Shown: positions 16,284 to 22,829 of the stretch, one piece after another | Numbering within the stretch: position 1 is the stretch's first letter | Layout of the letters: every line of letters starts with the position of its first letter | From: CAYPEL01 sp964409635 | Lineage (GTDB): Bacteria; Pseudomonadota; Gammaproteobacteria; DSM-19610 | Reading direction: 5' to 3' | Length of the DNA: 22,829 nt | Assembly: GCA_964409635.1 (NCBI GenBank) | Contig: CAYPEL010000028.1 | Coordinates: 1-22,829 of the forward strand | The notes under the pieces: model-generated | The model's input: the letters and a program-made list of their open reading frames with translations, nothing else | What the model was told of the DNA's origin: nothing | Database searches by the model: none | Made by a program: the position numbers and the translations under genes

Positions 16284-17165
16284 GTGTCCTCGGCTAACAT
16301 CAGTAGTGGCCCTGGCGGGTTAGTCAATGCACTGACAGTTGATGTAGAAGACTATTTTCACGTTTCTGCATTTGCGCAATCAATCAAGCCTGAAGACTGG
16401 TCATCATTTAAATCCAGGGTAAGCCAGAATACCCGGCGGCTGCTAGATCTGTTCGATGAATATGGCGTCAAAGCGACGTTCTTTGTTTTAGGCTGGGTGG
16501 CGGAACGCGAGCCTGACCTTATCAAGGAAATCGCTGAGCGTAATCACGAGGTAGCTTGCCACGGGTACAGCCACCAGCTGGTTTATAACCAGACACCCGA
16601 AGTTTTCAGGGACGAGACACTCCGCTCCAAGAATATATTGGAGGATATCGTTCAAATGCCGGTGCGCGGTTACCGTGCTGCCAGCTATTCGATAACAGAG
16701 CGATCCCGCTGGGCGTTAGATATTCTCGTTGAAGCGGGGTTTGACTATGACTCCAGCATTTTCCCCATCCGTCATGACCGCTACGGTATGCCTGGCACAC
16801 CGGAAAACCCTTACGTATTGGAAACGGCCGATGGCAATTCTCTCGTTGAATTCCCCCTGTCGACTGCCAAACTATTAGGATACCGGCTCCCCGTGGCCGG
16901 AGGCGGCTATTTCCGGCTCTATCCATATAGTCTGACAAAGGCGGGGTTGGGGCAGATTAACCGGAAACAGAAACCCTTTATCTTTTATTTGCATCCTTGG
17001 GAAATAGATCACGAACAGCCCAGGATCGAAACTACTCTCCTCTCGCGCTTCAGGCATTACAACAATCTGGCTAAATGTGAACCGAGACTCAAGCGGTTAC
17101 TAACAGATTTCCGCTTCGATAGTACGCTTGGCGTATTAAAATCTTTAAAACTGATCACAGCATAG
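16284..17165 (+). CDS. XrtA-system polysaccharide deacetylase (NodB domain plus DUF3473-like end)
   Basis: This metal-dependent carbohydrate esterase family 4 enzyme would remove N-acetyl groups from sugars of the EPS. Counting 293 residues from GTG 16284, the catalytic stretch is LTVDVEDYFHV (Asp20, Asp23). The metal histidines are in HGYSH (93 and 97), with RGYRAASYS around Arg131. The second half ends in a DUF3473-like region (AGGGYFRLYPY, then FYLHPWEID), which marks the XrtA subgroup (TIGR03006-like). No signal peptide is seen, so it probably acts on cytoplasmic lipid-linked intermediates. GTG 16284 is the only sensible start, 3 bases after the autokinase stop. A GNAT-like gene follows, suggesting a joint modification step. 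Confidence 0.92.
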   Translation: MSSANISSGPGGLVNALTVDVEDYFHVSAFAQSIKPEDWSSFKSRVSQNTRRLLDLFDEYGVKATFFVLGWVAEREPDLIKEIAERNHEVACHGYSHQLVYNQTPEVFRDETLRSKNILEDIVQMPVRGYRAASYSITERSRWALDILVEAGFDYDSSIFPIRHDRYGMPGTPENPYVLETADGNSLVEFPLSTAKLLGYRLPVAGGGYFRLYPYSLTKAGLGQINRKQKPFIFYLHPWEIDHEQPRIETTLLSRFRHYNNLAKCEPRLKRLLTDFRFDSTLGVLKSLKLITA

Positions 17166-17193
17166 TTAACCATCCTGATCTTTTAGGCTCATT

Positions 17194-17197
17194 GGAG
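17194..17197 (+). promoter_or_regulatory. Ribosome-binding site that decides the GNAT gene start
   Basis: GGAG sits 6 bases before GTG 17204. The longer alternative, TTG 17192, overlaps this motif and has no Shine-Dalgarno sequence of its own. Confidence 0.6.
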
Positions 17198-17203
17198 CAG
17201 GTT

Positions 17204-18322
17204 GTGCCCCGATACAGTGTCTCATCCCATTTAGTAACAAAACTGGATGAAATAGAAACTCAATGGCTTGATCTACAGAGCCGTGCAGATTGCTCGTATT
17301 TCCAGTCATGGGGCTGGATAGGCACCTGGATGGAGCAGATCGGCTTAAACATGAAGCCTGTTATCGTTGAGGTGCATTCAGATCAACACTTAATCGGCCT
17401 TGGCTTGTTTGTAATAAAAAATATCAAGCGCCGTAAAATCATACGTTCCTCCGCCTATTTCTTGAATGAATATCCCTTTGATGGGAAAAACATGGTGATC
17501 GAATATAACGGGTTGCTGGCGGAAAAAGGGTCTGAACAGATTGTCTATAAAGAAGCGGTGCATTATTTATTTCAGCAATTCAAAGATATTGATGAGTTTC
17601 ATTTTGGCGCATTAGCGGACGGCATCAATCTTGAATGTCTTAAGCGATCAAGAAACGATAAGGTGCAATTCATAGTCAACGAAATATCACCTGCCTGGAA
17701 GGTCGATCTTTCAGCCTTTTCTGCAGGTCTGGACGGTTATCTTACAACATTAAGTAAAAACCGGCGGGGTCAAATCAGGCGTTCAGTTAAGTTGTATGAA
17801 AAACAGGGTGTTTTACAGCTGGAGGAAGCGCGGACTACTGAGGAAGCATTTGTCTATTTTAAGGAACTGGAAGCTTTACATACCAAACGTTGGCAAGCGA
17901 AAGGCAAGCGAGGTGTTTTTGCCAACCCCGTCTGGGTGAATTTTCACCAATCCCTAATTAAATCCCGGTTTGATAGCGGCGAAGTCCAGCTACTTAGGGT
18001 CAGTCATTCACAATCGGTAATTGGCTGTCTATATAATTTCATTTGGAACGGCGCTGTGTATGTTCTCCAGACAGGTTTCAAGACTTCTAATGACCCGCGC
18101 CTGATGCCGGGCTATGTGACCCATTCATTGGCGGTTGTATATAATAAGAATAAAGGTAAGGCCGTTTACGATTTAATGCACGGTGATTCATTGTATAAAC
18201 GAATTTTGTGTAATCAAAGCCAGAATCTCAACTGGGTTGTCATGCAAAGACCGCGGTTTAAGTTTGCGCTGGAAATGTGGGCTACCTGCCTAGTCAGAAA
18301 ATACAGGAAGGCGTTAAAGTAA
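17204..18322 (+). CDS. GNAT/FemAB-like acyltransferase (CelD/BcsL type)
   Basis: This cytoplasmic acyltransferase of the CelD/FemAB fold family has 372 residues from GTG 17204. Typical features are the N-terminal SYFQSWGWIGTW segment, the basic LSKNRRGQIRRSVKLYEKQG stretch near 184-203 and the late GNAT region (IGCLYNFIWNGAVYVLQTGF, then PGYVTHSLAV, then YDLMHGDSLYKR). Members transfer acyl or aminoacyl groups onto amines. The donor and acceptor here are unknown. It ends the plus-strand operon that starts with the chain-length determinant and sits right after the deacetylase, whose free amines would be an obvious acceptor (inference). There is no signal peptide. It converges with the next deacetylase, and I see no terminator in the 29 bases between them. 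Confidence 0.85.
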   Translation: MPRYSVSSHLVTKLDEIETQWLDLQSRADCSYFQSWGWIGTWMEQIGLNMKPVIVEVHSDQHLIGLGLFVIKNIKRRKIIRSSAYFLNEYPFDGKNMVIEYNGLLAEKGSEQIVYKEAVHYLFQQFKDIDEFHFGALADGINLECLKRSRNDKVQFIVNEISPAWKVDLSAFSAGLDGYLTTLSKNRRGQIRRSVKLYEKQGVLQLEEARTTEEAFVYFKELEALHTKRWQAKGKRGVFANPVWVNFHQSLIKSRFDSGEVQLLRVSHSQSVIGCLYNFIWNGAVYVLQTGFKTSNDPRLMPGYVTHSLAVVYNKNKGKAVYDLMHGDSLYKRILCNQSQNLNWVVMQRPRFKFALEMWATCLVRKYRKALK

Positions 18323-18351
18323 ATAGGTTTTAAAAAAGAGGCGGTGAACTG

Positions 18352-19440
18352 TTAGCCTGTATTTTTGATCTGTTCGATGTCTTTATATGCTACCAAATCC
18401 CTTTCCATAGGCTTGGCATTCCTGAATTTGTGCTTGGCATATTCGATCCAGCTACAGTACTGAATGAAATCTTCTATGGAATCAGGCAAAGCAAAACGGG
18501 GGAGTCTGAATAGTTGGTTGTCCTGCTTGCTTTGCGTTTCGACATATTCCGGGCTTGTTGATACTGCGCCGAGATAACCCTGGCGCTTCAATGCATTTAT
18601 TTCTCGTTGGCCGAAATCCATAGCCCTTCCTGTTGGATAGCAAAATATTTTAACCGGCTTGGCCAGTTCTTTTTGCATTGTATTCCAGGATTCGAGGATT
18701 TCCATTTCCAGAGCGTCGGCTGTTAACCTTGACAGGATGTGGTGAGACACTGAATGCGGCGCAAACTGCACGCCCGTGGTTTCAAGGTTACGTGCACTTT
18801 CCCAGGTCATAGGCGTGTAGGGTGCTGGTATTTGCTCTGGAATAACCACATCTGCATCCTGTGTAAGTTGGTGCAAAATACCGGGCACATGCTCCGCACT
18901 GATTTCCCTTATCAGATTTTGAATAGTTCGTTTGGCGTTTCTTCTGCTGTTTATAGAGTTGAGCTTTAATTCCAGGCACTTGCCTGCAATATTGATGACC
19001 AAAGCAGGTTTTTTCGAAGTTTCAGTTAACCATGAGACTTGTGCATCCCAAGGCCATACAGCCCGGTCGAGCATGCCGGTGATTACAAAAAAAGTGAGCG
19101 GGCAATTATATTCATGGAATATGGGTGCAGCCACTTCAGCTTGATCTAAATAGCCATCATCCATGGTAAACGCTACAGCCTTGGGGGGTAAGGGCCGCCC
19201 ATTTTTTAGCGCAAGAGCGAGCTGTTCCAAAGTAATATAGGTGTAATCTTGTTCCTGTAAGTATGCCAGGCAGCGGCGTAGATGATCTGGTTTTGTGCCG
19301 CCTAAGTTGGGAAAGTGCTCTGATGACATACGGTGGAGCATAAAAATAGGTACGCCGCAGCCCAATATTTTTGTGGCGGCAGCTGACACGAATCGGCTGC
19401 CAAGCGCAGGTATAATAATTTTTTTTAATTTTAAAAACAT
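18352..19440 (-). CDS. NodB-type polysaccharide deacetylase
   Basis: This carbohydrate esterase family 4 deacetylase has 362 residues. The catalytic motif FTMDDGYLD has Asp94 and Asp95, and the metal-binding motif HSVSH has His229 and His233. A late FCYPTGR segment near 266-272 is also typical. The fold is entered after IFMLHRM, common in proteins of PEP-CTERM loci. An inserted helical region between the two motifs (about 140-205) is longer than in minimal NodB proteins. The hydrophobic start (LKKIIIPAL) is not a clear signal peptide, so cellular location is open. It lies 52 bases after the FemAB gene on the same strand and probably shares its transcript. The ATG at 19440 has no clear Shine-Dalgarno sequence. 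Confidence 0.88.
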   Translation of the reverse strand: MFLKLKKIIIPALGSRFVSAAATKILGCGVPIFMLHRMSSEHFPNLGGTKPDHLRRCLAYLQEQDYTYITLEQLALALKNGRPLPPKAVAFTMDDGYLDQAEVAAPIFHEYNCPLTFFVITGMLDRAVWPWDAQVSWLTETSKKPALVINIAGKCLELKLNSINSRRNAKRTIQNLIREISAEHVPGILHQLTQDADVVIPEQIPAPYTPMTWESARNLETTGVQFAPHSVSHHILSRLTADALEMEILESWNTMQKELAKPVKIFCYPTGRAMDFGQREINALKRQGYLGAVSTSPEYVETQSKQDNQLFRLPRFALPDSIEDFIQYCSWIEYAKHKFRNAKPMERDLVAYKDIEQIKNTG

Positions 19441-19492
19441 AAAGTTATTAACTATTTGTAAAATAAATATTAAGATATCATTTCGCTCAGAA

Positions 19493-20926
19493 TCAAGGCA
19501 GATTCTTAACGATTGGTGGACCTATCAGCTTTGTTATATATAGCGGTAATCGTTTCCAAATATTGATTGCCAGCGCATATTTAGGGTTATTTGGGTTTAA
19601 GGCCGGTAACGTCCCATTGGCCTGTAACCAATAATGCCAATACATCTGCTGAGGTTCCGCTCCCCATTGCTGCTTAAAGCGGAAAGTACCCGACCCTTTA
19701 CTGGAGCGGCCAAAATCAAACTGCTTGTACTGGTTTTCCAGAGCGAATTTCAAGACTTCCCAATAAAGCAGCATATTGATACTGAGATGATTGACGTCCC
19801 TGATTGTGGAGGCCCAGGGTATTTCCAGAAGTGTTCGATGCCCGATCAGAAAACAGGCAGCAACCGGACGCGTGTCCAGTGACACAGTAATGATTTTGCA
19901 GGCCTTGGGAAAAGACTGCAGGATATTCCTAAAAAAGGATTTTCCGTAAACGGGGGTGCCCAGGTCGCGCATATTTCTTGCGAAGACTGAATAGAAATCG
20001 TCCAGGCGTTCAAGTCCGCCCGATAATACTTTTGTGTTTTCCTTCTGTGAACGTCTGATTTGTGCGCGTAGTTTCGGCGCGAAGGATGCCCAAAGCGTAT
20101 CGGCAGTATTAGGCAGCTGTAAAATCATGTTCACTTTTTCCGAGCGAACGGCCAAGCCTTCACGGGGAATCGTGTCACGGTATTCGATATGGCTGGCGTA
20201 CCTATCTGCGGCGTAATCATTCGCCGCTAGCATAAGCTTTTGCTCAATAGACGGGTGATCTGCAATTGCGCCACCATAATTAAAGTACGGCATGGAAACC
20301 AGGTAATTGCCAAACAGCCTGCTTTTTAGGTGAACCAGTGGCAGGATGCCAACGATGTTATTTCCTGCGTCACGGGCATAAAAAAACAAGCCTGGGTGAC
20401 CAAATGATTTCCTGATCAGATCCCGCCATTCAGCCTTGTGATAAATGGACGCTGCGGGATTTGATGCTACGTATTTATTCCAGTCTGAATGCTCCCCATC
20501 CAACAGTGAAACTGTAATCTCTTCGCCAGGCTCCTGTGGCATCACATAATGGCGTTCCCCGGTCGTATGCCGGGTATGGTCGCTGGCTTGTTCGACTGAT
20601 TTCCCGGCTTCAAAAAAGCTGAGGATTTTAGCTTCAGTCTCGGCAAGCGCTGTATTAATCGTTTTGAATTGTTTGCTGGTTTCCTGCATTTCAGCTTTGA
20701 GAACATCTATCGATTTGCCCTCACGCTTCGCTACCCCGATTTGTCTGGAAAGCATTTGTTTCTGATGACGTAGCTCCTTGAGCGTCGCCTTCTGTTGAAG
20801 ATACAGATTCCGGTATTCCTGTAGCGCCGGAGGTACCGGCTCCGCAGCAGCGGGCTGAATCTGCTGTAATACAGAAACGGGGTCTGTGAGTATTTCCTTT
20901 CTTGATGGTTCCGAATTAACGTTCAT
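19493..20926 (-). CDS. XrtA/PEP-CTERM-associated FemAB-family protein with N-terminal coiled-coil arm
   Basis: This FemAB/GNAT-fold transferase has 477 residues from ATG 20926. The C-terminal FemAB region (about 138-470) has SIYHKAEWRDLIRKSFGH, YFNYGGA, PKLRAQIRRSQKEN and the late FDFGRSSKGSGTFRFKQQWG, matching the XrtA-associated subfamily (TIGR03019-like, usually about 330-350 residues as I recall). The first 130 residues are extra: a low-complexity leader, then a charged antiparallel coiled coil (about 34-105) that looks like the tRNA-binding arm of seryl-tRNA synthetase. ATG 20926 overlaps the previous stop by 4 bases (ATGA); ATG 20932, two codons earlier, is the alternative. It probably transfers an acyl or aminoacyl group onto EPS amines. 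Confidence 0.88.
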   Translation of the reverse strand: MNVNSEPSRKEILTDPVSVLQQIQPAAAEPVPPALQEYRNLYLQQKATLKELRHQKQMLSRQIGVAKREGKSIDVLKAEMQETSKQFKTINTALAETEAKILSFFEAGKSVEQASDHTRHTTGERHYVMPQEPGEEITVSLLDGEHSDWNKYVASNPAASIYHKAEWRDLIRKSFGHPGLFFYARDAGNNIVGILPLVHLKSRLFGNYLVSMPYFNYGGAIADHPSIEQKLMLAANDYAADRYASHIEYRDTIPREGLAVRSEKVNMILQLPNTADTLWASFAPKLRAQIRRSQKENTKVLSGGLERLDDFYSVFARNMRDLGTPVYGKSFFRNILQSFPKACKIITVSLDTRPVAACFLIGHRTLLEIPWASTIRDVNHLSINMLLYWEVLKFALENQYKQFDFGRSSKGSGTFRFKQQWGAEPQQMYWHYWLQANGTLPALNPNNPKYALAINIWKRLPLYITKLIGPPIVKNLP

Positions 20927-21957
20927 ACCCATCCCGATATACGTGCGAGAAAGGATGTCCTGTCACTAGTAACGTCTTCGTGAATCCCGATACGGGAAAG
21001 CTGATGACTGTCCGTGGTGCTGGAACTCCAGCCAGCCGTAGTGGTAACGGCGCCGGCATAGTGTTGTTTGACTAATGCCAGTGATTTCGCGCAGTAGTCG
21101 CCGTTCGGGAAACAAAATGTGTTCACTTCCCGGCCGGTCTGTTGTTCGATATGCGCCTTGCTGGTGATAATTTCTTTTTCAACGACGCTGTCTGCTGTAC
21201 TGGCATTTAACCGTATATGCCGGCAAGTATGGCTCCCCATCTCAATTAGGCCGGTTTCCACCATCTCGTGGGTTTGATCCCAATTCAGGAGAGAAGGTGC
21301 GCGATGTGGGTATTCGATACCAAGCGATTGTTCAATCTCGTCCAACCGGGCATGTATTTCCTGGTCAGGGAATGCCTTGATGGCGGCGATCAACCTGGTT
21401 GTTTCCTCGCGAGTCGGTATCTGGTTGGAGAATTGATAGTTTGTAGCGGTTTCTTTCAGCCACGCGAGTTTTGGGTGGGACCAATCTCGAGGCCGGGTTC
21501 CTGCGAGCGTCGTCACCAGGCGGGCCAGTCGCTCCGGCCAGAACATCTGACGGGTTCCGATCATGTCAGAAACAAGAAAGATAGTCGCAGGAGCAGACGC
21601 TGCTTTCAGTATAGGGAAGGCAAACTCATAATTATCCGCCCAGCCGTCATCAAAAGTGATAGCGCAGGCCATTGCGGGCAGGGGGCGGCCATTTTTCTTG
21701 CTTTTAAGCCATTCAGAAAGACTAGTAAATTCAAAGAATTGCTTTAGTATATTAAGATGATTTGTAAAAGACTCAGGCGTTACCGTCATGCCGGGTTCTT
21801 CAATCTGGGTACGCATGTCATCCGCAGGAAGAATCCGGTGATACATGAGGATCAGCAAGCGGGGTGTTTTATGGGCGCGCGCGTGTGGCCCCAGTCGTGC
21901 TGCTACAGCCTGTAATCCCTGTTTGACCAGGCGTTTAACGGGGTTAGGTCTAGTCAT
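20923..21957 (-). CDS. NodB-type polysaccharide deacetylase
   Basis: This second minus-strand carbohydrate esterase family 4 deacetylase has 344 residues. The catalytic motif ITFDDGWADNY has Asp103 and Asp104, and the metal motif GSHTCRH has His243 and His247, followed by FCFPNGDY near 277-284. The entry LLILMYHRI is the usual start of the domain. A helical insert (about 140-225) separates the motifs. There is no clear signal peptide. It is the first gene of a minus-strand unit and overlaps the FemAB gene by 4 bases, so the two products are probably made together. It is diverged from the deacetylase at 18352-19440 but has the same layout. GGGA lies just before ATG 21957 at a short spacing. 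Confidence 0.9.
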   Translation of the reverse strand: MTRPNPVKRLVKQGLQAVAARLGPHARAHKTPRLLILMYHRILPADDMRTQIEEPGMTVTPESFTNHLNILKQFFEFTSLSEWLKSKKNGRPLPAMACAITFDDGWADNYEFAFPILKAASAPATIFLVSDMIGTRQMFWPERLARLVTTLAGTRPRDWSHPKLAWLKETATNYQFSNQIPTREETTRLIAAIKAFPDQEIHARLDEIEQSLGIEYPHRAPSLLNWDQTHEMVETGLIEMGSHTCRHIRLNASTADSVVEKEIITSKAHIEQQTGREVNTFCFPNGDYCAKSLALVKQHYAGAVTTTAGWSSSTTDSHQLSRIGIHEDVTSDRTSFLARISGWV

Positions 21958-22023
21958 GATCCCTGCTTGGTGAAGTAAAGCGGGTGGTCGAAGTTTGCCA
22001 ACCGTTCACGTATATTCTGAAAT

Positions 22024-22029
22024 TATAAT
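22024..22029 (+). promoter_or_regulatory. Possible -10 box of the glycosyltransferase gene
   Basis: A perfect TATAAT lies 29 bases before ATG 22059 in the AT-rich divergent spacer 21958-22058. No -35 hexamer is found at proper spacing (TTGCCA at 21995-22000 is 23 bases away), so the call is weak. Confidence 0.3.
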
Positions 22030-22058
22030 ATCGATCAAAGCGTATTTTTCTTAATCTA

Positions 22059-22829
22059 ATGAAGACAATTCTACATTGTATTGATACCACCGGGCCAGGC
22101 GGTGCGGAAACGGTATTTATCGACCTGGCAACCCGACTGCCAAAAGATAAATACCGCCCGGTCGTAGTCATTCGTGGTAAAGGCTGGGTTTATGAAGAGC
22201 TTTGCCGGCGGGGTGTAAAGCCAATCTTGCTCGATGCCAAAGGTTCCTTTAACTTGCACTATCTTTCTGCGCTTCGCAAACTGATTCGAAGCGAGGGCGT
22301 GGATCTGATTCAGTCTCATTTGCTGGGATCTAACGTCTACTGCTCTCTGGCCGGCCTGCTGACAGGTACGCCCGTTGTCGCCACTTTTCATGGTTCCGTT
22401 GATATCGGAGAGAACGAGCGTTTTAAAGGGTTAAAATTTGGCGCAATCAATTATGGCGCTGCTTGTGTGGTGCCGGTATCCGACCGGCTTCGGGATGACA
22501 TACTAAACCGGACATCACTCAAACCCGGTAAAACACGGGTTATCTACAACGGTATTGACACACAAGCCTTCTTGCGGCCGCGTTCTGATTCATTGCGTCA
22601 AAAATATGGCTGGTCCAGCGAAGAGGTCATCATCGGCAGCCTGGGTAATATCAGGCCGGCAAAAGGCTACGATATCCTGATAAAGGCAGCTTCTCTTTTG
22701 GCCAATAGTCCCAAATCTTACCGCTTTGTCATCGCCGGGCAGAGCAACAGCAGCTTGAAAGACGAATTGCTCGCGCTGAGAAAAGAGATGGAGCTTGAAG
22801 ATCGCGTGCAGTTTCTCGGCTTCATCGAT
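22059..22829 (+). CDS. GT-B glycosyltransferase (family 4 type), 3' end outside window
   Basis: The first 257 codons are present and the frame is open to the last base. The start MKTILHCIDTTGPGGAETVF carries the GPGGAE loop of family 4 glycosyltransferases. The Rossmann-like N-domain continues through SHLLGSNVYCSLAG and TFHGSVD. The C-domain begins with PVSDRLRDD, VIYNGIDTQAF and GNIRPAKGYDILIKAA, the donor-binding region. The enzyme would add a sugar to the growing lipid-linked EPS unit in the cytoplasm. Donor and acceptor cannot be told. It is divergent from the minus-strand deacetylase and probably opens the next EPS operon. Confidence 0.92.
   Translation, partial: MKTILHCIDTTGPGGAETVFIDLATRLPKDKYRPVVVIRGKGWVYEELCRRGVKPILLDAKGSFNLHYLSALRKLIRSEGVDLIQSHLLGSNVYCSLAGLLTGTPVVATFHGSVDIGENERFKGLKFGAINYGAACVVPVSDRLRDDILNRTSLKPGKTRVIYNGIDTQAFLRPRSDSLRQKYGWSSEEVIIGSLGNIRPAKGYDILIKAASLLANSPKSYRFVIAGQSNSSLKDELLALRKEMELEDRVQFLGFID

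Overview
The window reads as a chromosomal exopolysaccharide (EPS) and protein-sorting locus of the exosortase A (XrtA)/PEP-CTERM type. The host is most likely a Gram-negative gamma- or betaproteobacterium. The reasons are the prsK-prsR-xrtA-prsT gene set, a PEP-CTERM substrate protein, lipoprotein and NodB/GNAT envelope enzymes, and a tRNA-Gly/tRNA-Cys/tRNA-Leu cluster like the one that follows pgsA in enterobacteria. No insertion sequence, integrase, CRISPR array or rRNA was seen.

Layout. 1-478: the 3' part of tRNA-Gly(GCC), then tRNA-Cys(GCA) and tRNA-Leu(UAA). 685-2082 (+): the polyprenyl-phosphate sugar-1-phosphate transferase that would start repeat-unit assembly. 2139-2837 (-): a PEP-CTERM protein with a terminator at its end and a good sigma-54 promoter in front. 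3176-10667 (+): a tight run of prsK (sensor kinase), prsR (sigma-54 activator), xrtA (exosortase fused to EpsI), a carbamoyltransferase, an SxtJ-like membrane protein and a 50-residue DUF5989-like membrane protein. 10801-13597 (+): the TPR lipoprotein prsT, cut by a 30-N assembly gap. 13846-18322 (+): Wzz-type chain-length determinant, tyrosine autokinase, XrtA-type polysaccharide deacetylase and a GNAT/FemAB-like acyltransferase. 18352-21957 (-): two more NodB deacetylases around an XrtA-type FemAB protein that carries an unusual N-terminal coiled coil. 22059-end (+): a GT-B glycosyltransferase, cut by the window edge.

How it fits together. The sugar transferase and glycosyltransferase build the polysaccharide. 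Wzz and the autokinase control its length and export. The deacetylases, carbamoyltransferase and GNAT/FemAB enzymes would decorate it. XrtA handles the C-terminal sorting tag of PEP-CTERM proteins, and PrsK/PrsR switch on such proteins through sigma-54. In this window a PEP-CTERM gene sits divergently beside prsK with a matching sigma-54 site.

The points most worth following up are a seryl-tRNA-synthetase-like coiled-coil arm on the FemAB protein, repeated deacetylase plus GNAT/FemAB pairing that suggests a deacetylate-then-acylate scheme, and a GC-rich carbamoyltransferase/SxtJ/DUF5989 cassette embedded in AT-richer neighbours. Family names come from recalled sequence features; no database search was run.
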